Shown: positions 45,873-53,965, counted from the first letter of the stretch. The stretch: DNA of 64,000 nt from Mesorhizobium loti (GCF_003148495.1 NZ_QGGH01000003.1:620001-684000); one strand, 5' to 3'. Program-made: numbers and translations. The notes: generated by a model not told the origin, from the sequence alone.

Positions 45873-46388
45873 ATGACGATGACGATTTCTTCGTTTCTCA
45901 CCGCTCTCGGATCCGAAGGTCCGCCAGCCGATCGGGCGAAAGACATGGCCCTTTATGGATGGCTGATTGGAAACTGGGAAATGGATTCGGTCCACCACCT
46001 CGACGACGGCACAATCCAGAAATGGGATGGAGAATGCCATTTTGGCTGGGTGCTCGAAGGCCGCGCGATTCAGGATATTTGGATCAGGCCCAAACGCCCC
46101 GCGCCGTCGACGATGTATGGTACGACCTTGCGCATCTTCGATCCTGAGATCGATGGCTGGCACATCATATGGAACGACCCGCTCAACCAGGACCACTCGC
46201 GCCAGATAGGGCGGGCCGAAGGCAAGGACATCGTCCAGCTCGGCAATGACTCGCGCGGTCTGAAAACGCGATGGCGTTTCACTGAGATCACCGCCAACAG
46301 CTTCCATTGGATCGGCGAGGAAAGATCTTCCGAGAGCGACCCTTGGAAAATCACATATGAACATCTAGCTCGCCGAACAAAACCCTGA
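45873..46388 (+). CDS. Hypothetical lipocalin/DUF1579-like protein
   Basis: 171 residues from the ATG at 45873 (AAGGG upstream). The sequence begins SFLTALGSEGPPADRAKDMALYGWLIGNWEMDSVHHLDDGT and goes on with alternating beta strands (WDGECHFGWVLEGRAIQDIWIRP, STMYGTTLRIFDPEIDGWHIIWNDPL). The L-x-G-x-W opening is shared with DUF1579-type beta-barrel proteins. No signal peptide. Convergent with the Rieske gene; no functional link visible. Confidence 0.7.
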   Translation: MTMTISSFLTALGSEGPPADRAKDMALYGWLIGNWEMDSVHHLDDGTIQKWDGECHFGWVLEGRAIQDIWIRPKRPAPSTMYGTTLRIFDPEIDGWHIIWNDPLNQDHSRQIGRAEGKDIVQLGNDSRGLKTRWRFTEITANSFHWIGEERSSESDPWKITYEHLARRTKP

Positions 46389-46441
46389 AGCTAGTGGTGT
46401 CCGCCTGGCACCACACCCGCATCTGTTTTGAACCAAGCCTT

Positions 46442-47644
46442 CTAAGACCGCGACCTGAGCGCGTCGTTCAAATTCCACATGTCCTTCTCCTCGGGCGCGG
46501 TCTCCAGGCCCAGCACTGGCAGCATCTTGCGCAGATGATCGTGGTGGGTGCGCACGCCATATTCGAGGTCGGAGAGATAAAAGCCCTCGAAGGCTTCGGA
46601 CAGCATGGATTCGTTCGACCATACCGAGAGCTGCACATCTTCCGACATGGTGTCGCGGTCGATGCGGAAGGAGAGGTAGCGGGCGGCGGCCTGTTCGCGG
46701 CTTTCGTCGCGGTAGCGGTAGATGGCGCCGCGCAGCAGCGTCTCACCCGTCGACAGCGGAAACTCCTGATAGAACTGCACCGATTCCGGCATCACCGAAA
46801 TGACCGCATTGGGGAAGATGCCGTAATAGACCCAGGCCTTCTTCAGATAGCCGGGCAGATGTGTCGGCTCGGGTGCGATCTTGACGTAGTTCTTGACGCT
46901 CCAGCGCCGGCCGGCATGCGGGTTGTAGGTGGCGAATGAGCGCGACACGCCGTTGATGAAGGGCTCGTCGAAATAGGTCGCGCCATAAAGATCCTGCAAG
47001 GCAGGATGCGCCATGGCGACGTGATAGCCCTCATTGTCGACGTCGCGCACCGACTTCCAGTTCACCGGGGTCTTCTGGTTCCAGATGCCCCAGGAGGGCA
47101 CCATGTCGGCGGCGTTGTAATGCGCGAATTCGGGCTCGATCGGCTTCATCAGCTCGGCGACCGAGGGCTGCGGCCCGCCATTGCGGAAGCGGATGAAGAT
47201 GAAGCCCATCCAGACTTCCAGATCGAGTGGCATCAAGCCGAACTCGGTCTTGTCGAGGTCGGGGAAGGAACGCGGACGTGCAGCGCCGCGCAGTGTGCCG
47301 TCGAGATTGTAGACCCAGCCGTGGAACGGGCACACCAGCGCGTTCTTGCAATTGCCCTGGCTGTCGGCAACGACGCGGCTGCCACGGTGGCGGCACATGT
47401 TGTTGAAACCGCGCACGACGCCATCCTTGCCGCGCACGATCAAGGCGCGCTCGCCGACGACGTCCATGGTCAGATAGTCGCCGGCGTCAGGGACGTCCGA
47501 GACGTGCCCGACGATCTGCCAGTGATTGCGAAAGACGTGCTCCTTCTCGAGTTCGAGAAGGGCATCGGAATGGTAACTCCAGCCCGGCAGTCCCCGCCGG
47601 TCCCAATCGTTGGGGATCGCCACGTCACGGAGGTGCGGGTTCAT
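46442..47644 (-). CDS. Rieske non-heme iron oxygenase, alpha subunit (quaternary-amine type)
   Basis: 400 residues. Rieske [2Fe-2S] ligands Cys84, His86, Cys105 and His108 (MCRHRG, CPFHGW). The catalytic iron site has His208 and His213 in GYHVAMAH with a candidate acid ligand near Asp336. The residue bridging the two centres is Glu205, whereas naphthalene-type ring dioxygenases have Asp; Glu is the residue known in carnitine monooxygenase CntA and seen in other betaine-demethylating members. A role in oxidation or N-demethylation of a quaternary amine is therefore likely. No reductase gene is in the window. A strong BetI-like palindrome precedes it. Confidence 0.88.
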   Translation of the reverse strand: MNPHLRDVAIPNDWDRRGLPGWSYHSDALLELEKEHVFRNHWQIVGHVSDVPDAGDYLTMDVVGERALIVRGKDGVVRGFNNMCRHRGSRVVADSQGNCKNALVCPFHGWVYNLDGTLRGAARPRSFPDLDKTEFGLMPLDLEVWMGFIFIRFRNGGPQPSVAELMKPIEPEFAHYNAADMVPSWGIWNQKTPVNWKSVRDVDNEGYHVAMAHPALQDLYGATYFDEPFINGVSRSFATYNPHAGRRWSVKNYVKIAPEPTHLPGYLKKAWVYYGIFPNAVISVMPESVQFYQEFPLSTGETLLRGAIYRYRDESREQAAARYLSFRIDRDTMSEDVQLSVWSNESMLSEAFEGFYLSDLEYGVRTHHDHLRKMLPVLGLETAPEEKDMWNLNDALRSRS

Positions 47645-47658
47645 AAAACGTCTCTTCT

Positions 47659-47684
47659 TTTTATTGAATACTCATTCAATAAAA
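47659..47684. promoter_or_regulatory. BetI-like operator of the Rieske gene
   Basis: TTTTATTGAAT and ATTCAATAAAA, perfect 11-bp arms with a 4-bp spacer ACTC, ending 15 bp before the ATG at 47644 (minus strand). A bound repressor would block transcription or initiation. Core ATTGAAT-N4-ATTCAAT. Confidence 0.75.
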
Positions 47685-48154
47685 TCATATTTTTCATTGA
47701 AATGCAATGGCTTGTGAAAGTATCGAATTTTCGTTCATCCGCGCCGAAGTCAATTTTCGACCGATGCAGCCGAGGAAAATCCCGGAAATTCCAAGCCTTA
47801 ACATGGCTTGTGGAACGAGCGTCTTGGGCGAGAGGCAGCGCTCGATGCCGAGAAAATCTCACCCGTTTTCCCGCAAGAATTGCTGCTTCCCTGTCCGGAA
47901 TGTGAGGTTGCTCATAGTTCGCTGGGCGAGGTTGGGCTTTGCTGCCGGATATCGACGTTCCAGCAATATCCAGATCGATGAAACAGCTTCGCAAAACAGA
48001 CCAGCGTATCCGGCTATGGCCGCTTTTGCCCGAATATGCCCGTATCCAGTGTTGCGATGCCGTTACACGGGCACGCTCTCCGTATCATCCGCCCGTTACC
48101 AAGTGCGATTAAATTCGTTTTATCACCAAAAGAAACTTAGCGAAGGGGAAGGCA
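47685..48154. other. Non-coding region without a supported gene
   Basis: About 470 bp, less GC-rich than the surroundings. A plus-strand frame (from 47707) and a minus-strand frame (to 47994) stay open but have no ribosome site, and their translations look random. It probably holds the Rieske promoter on the left and the promoter of the gene at 48155 on the right; no clear motif was found. Confidence 0.5.
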
Positions 48155-48565
48155 ATGCATGCGAAAATCCAGACGATCCGCGGCGAGAGCCGCCTTCAGG
48201 CTCCAGAGCGCAATGACCGCCGTCCGAAACTGGCGCTGCGCCAGCGGGCCAGCGACCACCCCATGGCGATGTTCATGGTGCTGGCTGCTTGCGCCTTCAC
48301 CGGCATGGCGTTCACGCCGACAATTGGGCCGGCCTTTGCTTCGTTGAATCCGCCCGCCAACGTCGTCCAGGGTGCGCAGACGACGACCAGGACCGCGCGT
48401 CTGCCGATGCCGGTGACCGACTTCGCCTGCAAGGGCCAGGCCTGGGGCGCCGAGAGCATCGATTGCCTGCGCGCCATTGCCGAGCAGTCCGGAGCCCACA
48501 AGAGCCGCGCAATCCGCATGATCGCCAATGCCGCGCCGTTGACCAGTACGCCGAACATTTTCTGA
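48155..48565 (+). CDS. Hypothetical protein with internal hydrophobic segment
   Basis: 136 residues, ATG after a purine-rich GGGGAAGG. A basic N-terminus of about 36 residues precedes a hydrophobic stretch (MAMFMVLAACAFTGMAFT), then an Ala/Thr-rich part and a C-terminal block with two Cys (DFACKGQAWGAESIDCLRAIAEQSG). It could be membrane-anchored or exported from an internal start; two Cys could form a disulfide in the periplasm. No family recognised. Confidence 0.65.
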   Translation: MHAKIQTIRGESRLQAPERNDRRPKLALRQRASDHPMAMFMVLAACAFTGMAFTPTIGPAFASLNPPANVVQGAQTTTRTARLPMPVTDFACKGQAWGAESIDCLRAIAEQSGAHKSRAIRMIANAAPLTSTPNIF

Positions 48566-48576
48566 TTTCTGTCGAA

Positions 48577-48616
48577 GCATGATCCCGAAAACCGGTTCCC
48601 ACTTTGGGGATCGTGC
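48577..48616. repeat. Rhizobial GCATGATCCC palindromic repeat
   Basis: GCATGATCCC (48577-48586) pairs with GGGATCGTGC (48607-48616; one G-T pair), enclosing GAAAACCGGTTCCCACTTTG. This is a common dispersed repeat between genes of Mesorhizobium and relatives. It starts 12 bp after a stop codon. Confidence 0.7.
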
Positions 48617-48650
48617 TCTGACCCTCCCCGAGCGCCTCCAGCGCTCCTTT

Positions 48651-48688
48651 CGGCTCCCGCCGCGACGTCGGTTGGGGGCCGCTTTTTT
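48651..48688 (+). terminator. Terminator-like hairpin with T run
   Basis: CGGCTCCC (48651-48658) pairs with GGGGGCCG (48674-48681, one wobble), followed by CTTTTTT. It would stop transcripts from the gene at 48155 before they enter the convergent kinase gene, whose stop codon lies at the end of the T run. Confidence 0.55.
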
Positions 48689-50774
48689 ATCCTTTTATTG
48701 CCGCTTGTTCGGCGATGGCCGACAGCACGCTGCGCACATCCAGCGTACTGAACGGCTTCTCCAGGATCTGCGGCCGCTGCTGTGCCGGCAGGGCCTCGAT
48801 TTCGGCTTTCGCGCCGATCAGGTCGCCGGTGACCAGCACAAAACGCCGCGCCAGGTCGGGCTTTTCGGCGAGCAGCTCGCGATAGATCGATATGCCGCTG
48901 ACGCCGGGCATGCGCAAATCCGAAAAGACGATGTCCGGCGGCATATGACCGCTCAAGGTGGCGGTGCCCGATTCCCAGACAGGAACGATCCGCGACTTGA
49001 TGCCCATCAATTCGAGAATGTCGGAGAGCGAGCCGGCAACATCCGGCTCGTCGTCGATGATCAAGGCGTGGCGCAGGCCGCTCGATCGCGGCTGGTTCTC
49101 GCCGGCAGCGACAAGGCCGGCTACGATGGCGGGCAGATGGACGACAAAACGCGCCCCTCTCGGCAGCACTTCCTCGAACCAGACATTGCCATTGTGCCGC
49201 TCGATGATCGATTTCGAGATCGACAGGCCGATGCCGGTGCCGACGCCGACCGGCTTGGTGGTGAAATAGGATTCGAAAATCCGGCTGCGGATCGCTTCCG
49301 GCACGCCGGGCCCGTTGTCCTCGACCGAGAAGCAGGGGTTGCCCCGGTCGCTGCGGAACGTCCGCACCTTGATCAGCCGGTCGCCGGCAATGCCGGCCAA
49401 AGCGTGCTGGCTGTTGATGAGGAAGTTGGCCGCCACCTGCGTCACGTGGTCGGCGTCGGCCATGGCCAGCAGCGGGCCGGCGGCGAAGTCGGTGTCGATG
49501 ATGATGCCGCTTGAGCGCGCGCCATAGGCGGTCACTTCCAACGCCGCACGGATCACCTGGTTGAGGTCGGTCTCGGCCTGTGCCGCGGGATGAAGGCGCA
49601 CCATCGACAGGAAGCTCTTGACGATGCGGCCACAGCGCTCGGCGGCGGCGCGGACTTTCTCTGCGCGCACCTTGGTCTGCGGATCGGAGGCGAATTCGTG
49701 CAGCAGCGTCGATTGCGCCACCACCACGGCCAGCGGGTTGTTGAGCTCATGCGACACGCCGGCCAGCAACGAACCCATCGCCGCCATCTTCTCGTTCTGG
49801 TGCAGCTTCTCGCGCTGGCGGCCAATCTCCTCCTCGGCGCGCAGTTTGTCGCGCAGGTCGCGGATGGAGCCGAAGATCAGGCGGCGGTCGGCGACCCGCA
49901 TCTCGGTTGCGGTCAGCTCGATCGGGAACACTTCGCCGGCGGCGTTCTGGGTCACCGTCTCGAGCCGCTGGCCGACCATCGGCGCGCCGCGGCCGGACAT
50001 GTATTCGGCCCCCGAAGCATAACCTTTTCTGTAGTAGATCGGCACGATGGTATCGAGCAGGTCCTTGCCGAGGATGTCGCTGCGCTGGAAGCCGAACATC
50101 TTCTCGGCGGCCGGATTGAATTCGATGATCGAGCCCGTCTCATCGATGACGACGATGGCGTCGAGCGAGGCCTGCAGCATGGTGCGGCGAATGACCTCGC
50201 TGGCATGGGCTTCGGAGGGCGAGCGCTCGATGGCATCGCCGATGGCCAGCGCGATGATGTGCAGCGTCGCCTCTTCCTCGTCGGTCCACTCGCGCTCGTT
50301 GACGCAGTCATTGACCGCCAGCGTGCCCCACAGATGCCCGTGTGCGAAGACCGACACCGACAGGAACGACTTGATGTTCTGCTTCTCGAAATCGGTTCTC
50401 AGAAAGCCTTCGAGGTTGCGCGTATGGCCGGCGAAGATCTTGCCTTGCCGCTCGTCCTCTGCCAGCCGCTCCAATAGCGGGTCCGAATTGACGATCGACT
50501 GCATGATGACGGTCGGTGACGCCAGTTCGCCGCCAAAGAGCGGGTCGATCCAGTAGGCGGCGACGGATTGGGCGAAGCCCTGGCCAGGCAATTCGCGCAA
50601 GCGAAACAGGATGCCGCGCTGGCAATCCATGGCCCGGCAGAGCGTTTCCAGGATACCTTCCATCTCGCGCTGCCAGTCGCCGGCCTCGCGCAGCCGGCGA
50701 ACGACACGCACGGCCGCCATCGCAGCGCCCTGCCTGAAACCCTGCATCTCCGTGCTTGCTGCTTCAGCGGTCAT
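48687..50774 (-). CDS. GAF-PAS hybrid sensor histidine kinase
   Basis: 695 residues, no membrane helix. GAF domain (about 30-185, SFLSVSVFAHGHLWGTLAVND), PAS domain (about 190-310, VIDETGSIIEFNPAAEKMFGF), HisKA with the phospho-acceptor His in LLAGVSHELNNPLAVV, HATPase_c (VEDNGPGVP, GTGIGLSI) and a C-terminal receiver (ALIIDDEPD, phospho-Asp in IVFSDLRMPGVSG, Lys in LEKPFS). The OmpR-type regulator gene lies 79 bp upstream on the same strand, probably its cognate output. Signal unknown; the GAF/PAS pair suggests a cytosolic redox or small-molecule cue. Confidence 0.9.
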   Translation of the reverse strand: MTAEAASTEMQGFRQGAAMAAVRVVRRLREAGDWQREMEGILETLCRAMDCQRGILFRLRELPGQGFAQSVAAYWIDPLFGGELASPTVIMQSIVNSDPLLERLAEDERQGKIFAGHTRNLEGFLRTDFEKQNIKSFLSVSVFAHGHLWGTLAVNDCVNEREWTDEEEATLHIIALAIGDAIERSPSEAHASEVIRRTMLQASLDAIVVIDETGSIIEFNPAAEKMFGFQRSDILGKDLLDTIVPIYYRKGYASGAEYMSGRGAPMVGQRLETVTQNAAGEVFPIELTATEMRVADRRLIFGSIRDLRDKLRAEEEIGRQREKLHQNEKMAAMGSLLAGVSHELNNPLAVVVAQSTLLHEFASDPQTKVRAEKVRAAAERCGRIVKSFLSMVRLHPAAQAETDLNQVIRAALEVTAYGARSSGIIIDTDFAAGPLLAMADADHVTQVAANFLINSQHALAGIAGDRLIKVRTFRSDRGNPCFSVEDNGPGVPEAIRSRIFESYFTTKPVGVGTGIGLSISKSIIERHNGNVWFEEVLPRGARFVVHLPAIVAGLVAAGENQPRSSGLRHALIIDDEPDVAGSLSDILELMGIKSRIVPVWESGTATLSGHMPPDIVFSDLRMPGVSGISIYRELLAEKPDLARRFVLVTGDLIGAKAEIEALPAQQRPQILEKPFSTLDVRSVLSAIAEQAAIKG

Positions 50775-50853
50775 TGTCAGCCGTCATTCCACAGGTCATG
50801 CCAATTCGATCAACGAGCAACGGCCCGAACCTGAAACCCTCTGGCCTCGCTGC

Positions 50854-51579
50854 TCAGTTGCCGTCGCCGGTCGGCAGCGAGAAGATATAGCCTTCGCCGC
50901 GCACCGTGCGCAGGAATTTCGGATTGGCCGGATCGGTCTCGATCTTCTTCCTCAGCCGCATGATGCGAATGTCGACCGCGCGCGACGATTCCGGATCTTC
51001 GGTGAAGCCGATCGCCTCGGAGATCGCGGCGCGGGTCAGCAACCGGTTGGCGCGGGTCAGGAAAACCTCCAGCACGTCGAATTCGCTCTTGGCCATCTCG
51101 ACCACCGCGCCATTGGCGCCGGTGACCAACCTGCCGTCGAGATCAGCCTGGAAAGGTCCGAAAGCAACGGAACGGCGATCGGTCCTCGCCTTCTTGTCCT
51201 GAAGTTCCTGCGGCTGGGGAACCCGGCGCAACACGCTGCGGACCCTCGCCAGCACTTCGCGCAATTCGTAAGGCTTGACGATGTAGTCGTCGGCACCAAG
51301 CTCCAGCCCGACGATGCGGTCGAGCGCGGTGCCGGCGGCGGTGGCGTAGATGATGCCGATCGGCAGCTTCGAGCGCAACCAGCGGCCGAGCGACAGGCCA
51401 TCCTCGCCGGGCATGGCGATGTCGAGAATGGCGAGATGGAACGACTGCGTTTCAACGAGGCTGCGCGCGGCGGCAGCACTTTCAGCGGTGACCACTTCAT
51501 AGCCGGCGGCTTCGAGATATTCGGCAACCGCGTCCCTCAGGTCGGGCTCATCCTCGACGATGACAATTCTTGCCCGCAC
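50854..51579 (-). CDS. OmpR-family response regulator
   Basis: 241 residues from a GTG at 51579, just before the conserved RIVIVEDE receiver start, with GGAG 10 nt upstream; an ATG at 51639 would add 20 non-receiver residues and cover the palindrome at 51595, so it is less likely. Receiver: acidic pair in VEDEPD, Asp in LAILDIAMPGEDG, Lys in YIVKPYEL. Winged helix with AVDIRIMRLRKKIE and LRTVRGEGYIFSLP. Probable partner of the adjacent hybrid kinase. Divergent from an OmpR-like protein with a dead receiver. Confidence 0.88.
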   Translation of the reverse strand: MRARIVIVEDEPDLRDAVAEYLEAAGYEVVTAESAAAARSLVETQSFHLAILDIAMPGEDGLSLGRWLRSKLPIGIIYATAAGTALDRIVGLELGADDYIVKPYELREVLARVRSVLRRVPQPQELQDKKARTDRRSVAFGPFQADLDGRLVTGANGAVVEMAKSEFDVLEVFLTRANRLLTRAAISEAIGFTEDPESSRAVDIRIMRLRKKIETDPANPKFLRTVRGEGYIFSLPTGDGN

Positions 51580-51594
51580 GATGCTTTCGCTCCC

Positions 51595-51610
51595 ACTTTC
51601 AGTGGAAAGT
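51595..51610. promoter_or_regulatory. Inverted repeat between two divergent OmpR-type regulators
   Basis: ACTTTC and GAAAGT flank AGTG (51595-51610), in the gap between the regulator genes at 50854-51579 and 51674-52360. Position allows control of both promoters. The binder is unknown. Confidence 0.4.
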
Positions 51611-51673
51611 AGATTGGGTATAAACATGATGTCCAGCACTCATCTCGGGATGTCTGTTGCAGGGTGGGAAAAC

Positions 51674-52360
51674 ATGGCCGCACGATCGATCATCGCGCTT
51701 GTTTCCGTTGCCGAAGTGGTCGCGACCGAACTCGCCGACCATCTCGAGCGGCGCGGTCACGATGTGCGTCAGGCGCGCCAGCCTTGGGAGGCCGAATCGC
51801 TGCTGTCGGGGAAGGGCATCGACGTCGTCGTCGTCGGCGACAGCCTCAACCAGGCGGAGGGGCGCGACCTGCTGCGGCGCCATGGTGGCGAGGGCGGACC
51901 GGATTTCATCCTGATCTGCCGGCCGGCCGATCTGGTCGACAAGGTGCTGGCGCTCGAGCTTGGTGCGGCCGACGTCGTCGAGAGCCCGCTCAATGTCCGG
52001 GAACTGGCTGCCCGTGTTGGCGGTCTGCTTTCGCGACGCGGCAGGGGCACCCAGGAACTGATCGTGCTGGAGAACGCGACCGTCGATCTGAGGTCGGCCA
52101 TGGTCATGCATCGCTCCGGCACGGAGGAACAGCTCTCGCCCGGTCAGGTGGCGCTGCTCAGGCTGTTCCTTGCCAGTCCGCGCAAGGTGCTGACGCGTGA
52201 CGACATCATTGCCGCGGCACCGGCCGAAAACGCCGACGCCTTCGATCGCTCGATCGATTCGCGCATCGTGCGGCTGCGCCGCAAGCTCGACACCGAAACC
52301 ATCACCACCATACGCGGCGCCGGCTACCGGTTCGATCCGCCGCAGCAATTCGCCGGTTGA
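51674..52360 (+). CDS. OmpR-like regulator with degenerate receiver
   Basis: 228 residues from the ATG at 51674; the longer frame from 51560 overlaps the divergent gene region. The N-terminal half has receiver-like spacing, but the acidic pocket is lost (IIALVSVAEVV where DD/DE is expected), the phospho-Asp position reads Gly (VVVVGDSLN; an Asp follows one residue later) and the Lys position reads Ser (DVVESPLNVREL). The C-terminal winged helix is intact (LLRLFLASPRKVLTRDDIIAAA, SIDSRIVRLRRKLD, TIRGAGYRF). It should bind DNA without phosphorylation, perhaps by partnering with the divergent regulator. Confidence 0.82.
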   Translation: MAARSIIALVSVAEVVATELADHLERRGHDVRQARQPWEAESLLSGKGIDVVVVGDSLNQAEGRDLLRRHGGEGGPDFILICRPADLVDKVLALELGAADVVESPLNVRELAARVGGLLSRRGRGTQELIVLENATVDLRSAMVMHRSGTEEQLSPGQVALLRLFLASPRKVLTRDDIIAAAPAENADAFDRSIDSRIVRLRRKLDTETITTIRGAGYRFDPPQQFAG

Positions 52361-52390
52361 TTGCCGGACACCCAGGCAACTTGTTTGGCT

Positions 52391-52425
52391 GAGCATCGGG
52401 TTTTCCATCTCCGGGCCCGATGCTC
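52391..52425. terminator. Hairpin between convergent genes
   Basis: GAGCATCGGG (52391-52400) and CCCGATGCTC (52416-52425) are perfect complements with a 15-nt loop. It lies between the stops of the pseudo-receiver regulator (+) and a small membrane protein (-). The T run is weak. Confidence 0.5.
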
Positions 52426-52432
52426 TTGGGGC

Positions 52433-52600
52433 TCAGCGTACCAGCAGAAGTGACGGGCCCACCGGCATGTCACTGCCCATGGCCAGTTCGCTGGCATGGG
52501 CGCGGTCCCTGAGCAGCACGGTGGCAAGGCCGGCAAAACCGAGCAGGCCCTGTGCGTAGAGCAGTGCGGACAGCACCGAAGCGGCAAATTTCGTTTTCAT
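52433..52600 (-). CDS. Small hypothetical membrane or exported protein (55 residues)
   Basis: Start at ATG 52600 (GGGGAA upstream). MKTKFAASVLSALLYAQGLLGFAGLATVLL forms a signal-like or membrane helix, followed by a short polar tail (RDRAHASELAMGSDMPVGPSLLLVR). The longer reading from 52633 adds a non-hydrophobic stretch. No family recognised. Its length and lack of neighbours make it tentative. Confidence 0.5.
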   Translation of the reverse strand: MKTKFAASVLSALLYAQGLLGFAGLATVLLRDRAHASELAMGSDMPVGPSLLLVR

Positions 52601-52657
52601 CGTAGCAGTTCCCCAAAAGTGCCAATTCTTCAAAAATGAATGTGTTTGTGGGTCGCT

Positions 52658-52990
52658 TCAGGACACCCCCGAAGTGCCCGCGCCGCCCACGGAGCCCCCC
52701 GTCGCGGCGCGGGCCTTCGGTCCTCTCGGCAGCAAGTAGCCGGAGGCGCCGCGCAAACCCGTCAGCCTAAGGCCGACCCGCCAGAGGGCCTTTAGCCGGG
52801 CGATGCGCAGGCTGGAAACAATCCAGACCGTGGCGAAAAACAGTGCGGCATGCAGCGTCGAAATCTCGCCTGACGTCATCGCGCCGAGCCTTGTAAGCGG
52901 GGTGCCGGCAACCGTGCCGACGCCGCCGATGACCGCTGCCGCGATGCTGATCCTGAGAAGCCAGGACAGTGCGTTCGATTTCGTTTCCAT
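52658..52990 (-). CDS. Hypothetical membrane protein with two helices
   Basis: 110 residues from the ATG at 52990 (a start at 53020 would add ten residues). Two membrane helices: [22 protein letters not shown] and STLHAALFFATVWIVSSLRIA, then a basic, Gly-rich tail (KARAATGGSVGGAGTSG). No domain recognised. Possibly linked to the small protein downstream, 58 bp away. Confidence 0.55.
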   Translation of the reverse strand: METKSNALSWLLRISIAAAVIGGVGTVAGTPLTRLGAMTSGEISTLHAALFFATVWIVSSLRIARLKALWRVGLRLTGLRGASGYLLPRGPKARAATGGSVGGAGTSGVS

Positions 52991-53343
52991 GTTCGTTACC
53001 GGCTGTTTTCGTTGCGTCAACTTTGCTTGCGGCCCGTATCCGGATCATGCCGCTTGAAGCCTCGTTTTGTTGCAATTCGGTTTCGAGATCGCCGGCTCTT
53101 CTTTCGTATGCGACCAACTCGCACTTTCGTTTAGAGGCGGATACTCATGTTACTGACTTTGGCCTCATCGGCTGACGAGCGGGCCGACTCTCATTCGCTT
53201 CTATGGAGGCAGCGTTCGTTAACCTGAGGAAACAGATTCGAAACACAAATGAGCATTTTGCGAAATCTCCCCGAAACATGACGTTGGGATAAGCAGCCAT
53301 CGAATTGGAGCCGGCCGAACCGGCAGAGAGAGGGGACGTCATC
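52991..53343. other. Non-coding region upstream of the L,D-transpeptidase gene
   Basis: Frames are open on both strands but without ribosome sites. A minus-strand frame reads VAYERRAGDLETELQQNEASSGMIRIRAAS at its start, which looks protein-like but has no start signal and runs into the next gene in another frame. No EcfG-type promoter was found here. Promoters for the flanking divergent genes should lie within. Confidence 0.4.
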
Positions 53344-53805
53344 ATGCATACCGCCATTTCCGCCAAGCTCATCAACATCACCGCCGCCGCGCTGACGGGC
53401 GCCGCACTGCTGTTCGGCGCCGGCTCGGGCGCGGCGCACGCCGCCAACAAGATCGTGGCGCGCGTCTCGCTTTCACAGCAGATCATGGAAGTCTCGGTCG
53501 ACGGCCGGCCAACCTTCGCCTGGAAGGTTTCCACCGGCGACCGGGCCCATGTGACGCCGACCGGCTCGTTCAAGCCGACGCGCATGCATGAGATGTGGTA
53601 CTCAAAGAAATACGACAACGCCCCGATGCCGCACTCGGTCTTCTTCAGCGGCGGCTATGCGGTGCATGCGACCTATGCGATCAAGCGTCTCGGCCAGCCG
53701 GCTTCGCATGGCTGCGTGCGGCTGCATCCCGACAACGCCGCCGATTTCTACCAGCTCGTCGAAACCTTCGGGGCGACCAACACCAGCATCGTCATCGTCA
53801 AGTAG
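53344..53805 (+). CDS. L,D-transpeptidase (YkuD domain), periplasmic
   Basis: 153 residues from the ATG at 53344 (GAGAGGGGA upstream). Signal peptide ends GAAHA-A (about residue 33). The YkuD catalytic motif is intact: HATYAIKRLGQPASHGCVRL with the catalytic Cys in SHGCVR and its His upstream. Substrate-entry region KVSTGDRAHVTPTGSFKPTRMHEMWYS is typical. It makes 3-3 cross-links in peptidoglycan or attaches proteins to it. Small compared with many, which have extra domains. Confidence 0.92.
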   Translation: MHTAISAKLINITAAALTGAALLFGAGSGAAHAANKIVARVSLSQQIMEVSVDGRPTFAWKVSTGDRAHVTPTGSFKPTRMHEMWYSKKYDNAPMPHSVFFSGGYAVHATYAIKRLGQPASHGCVRLHPDNAADFYQLVETFGATNTSIVIVK

Positions 53806-53914
53806 CAGGCTGTGACCGACGGCGTGTCAGCATGCTGCCGCGCCTCAAAGCTCCCACCGGAAAACGCTGCGGTATTGAGTACAGCGCAAACCGGCGGTAT
53901 CGAGCCCAGCCAAA

Positions 53915-53944
53915 AAAAGAGGCCGGAGATTTCCGGCCTCTTTT
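53915..53944. terminator. Bidirectional terminator between LDT and RND genes
   Basis: AAAAGAGGCCGG and CCGGCCTCTTTT with a 6-nt loop; the left side has seven A and the right side four T, so it works for both strands. It separates the convergent L,D-transpeptidase and RND pump genes. Confidence 0.85.
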
Positions 53945-53965
53945 CTTTTGTTTCCAACTTGTCTT

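Noticed and set aside
47707..48216. 169-codon plus-strand gene in the gap after the Rieske operator
   Set aside because: No ribosome site, random-looking translation, and overlap with the better supported gene at 48155.
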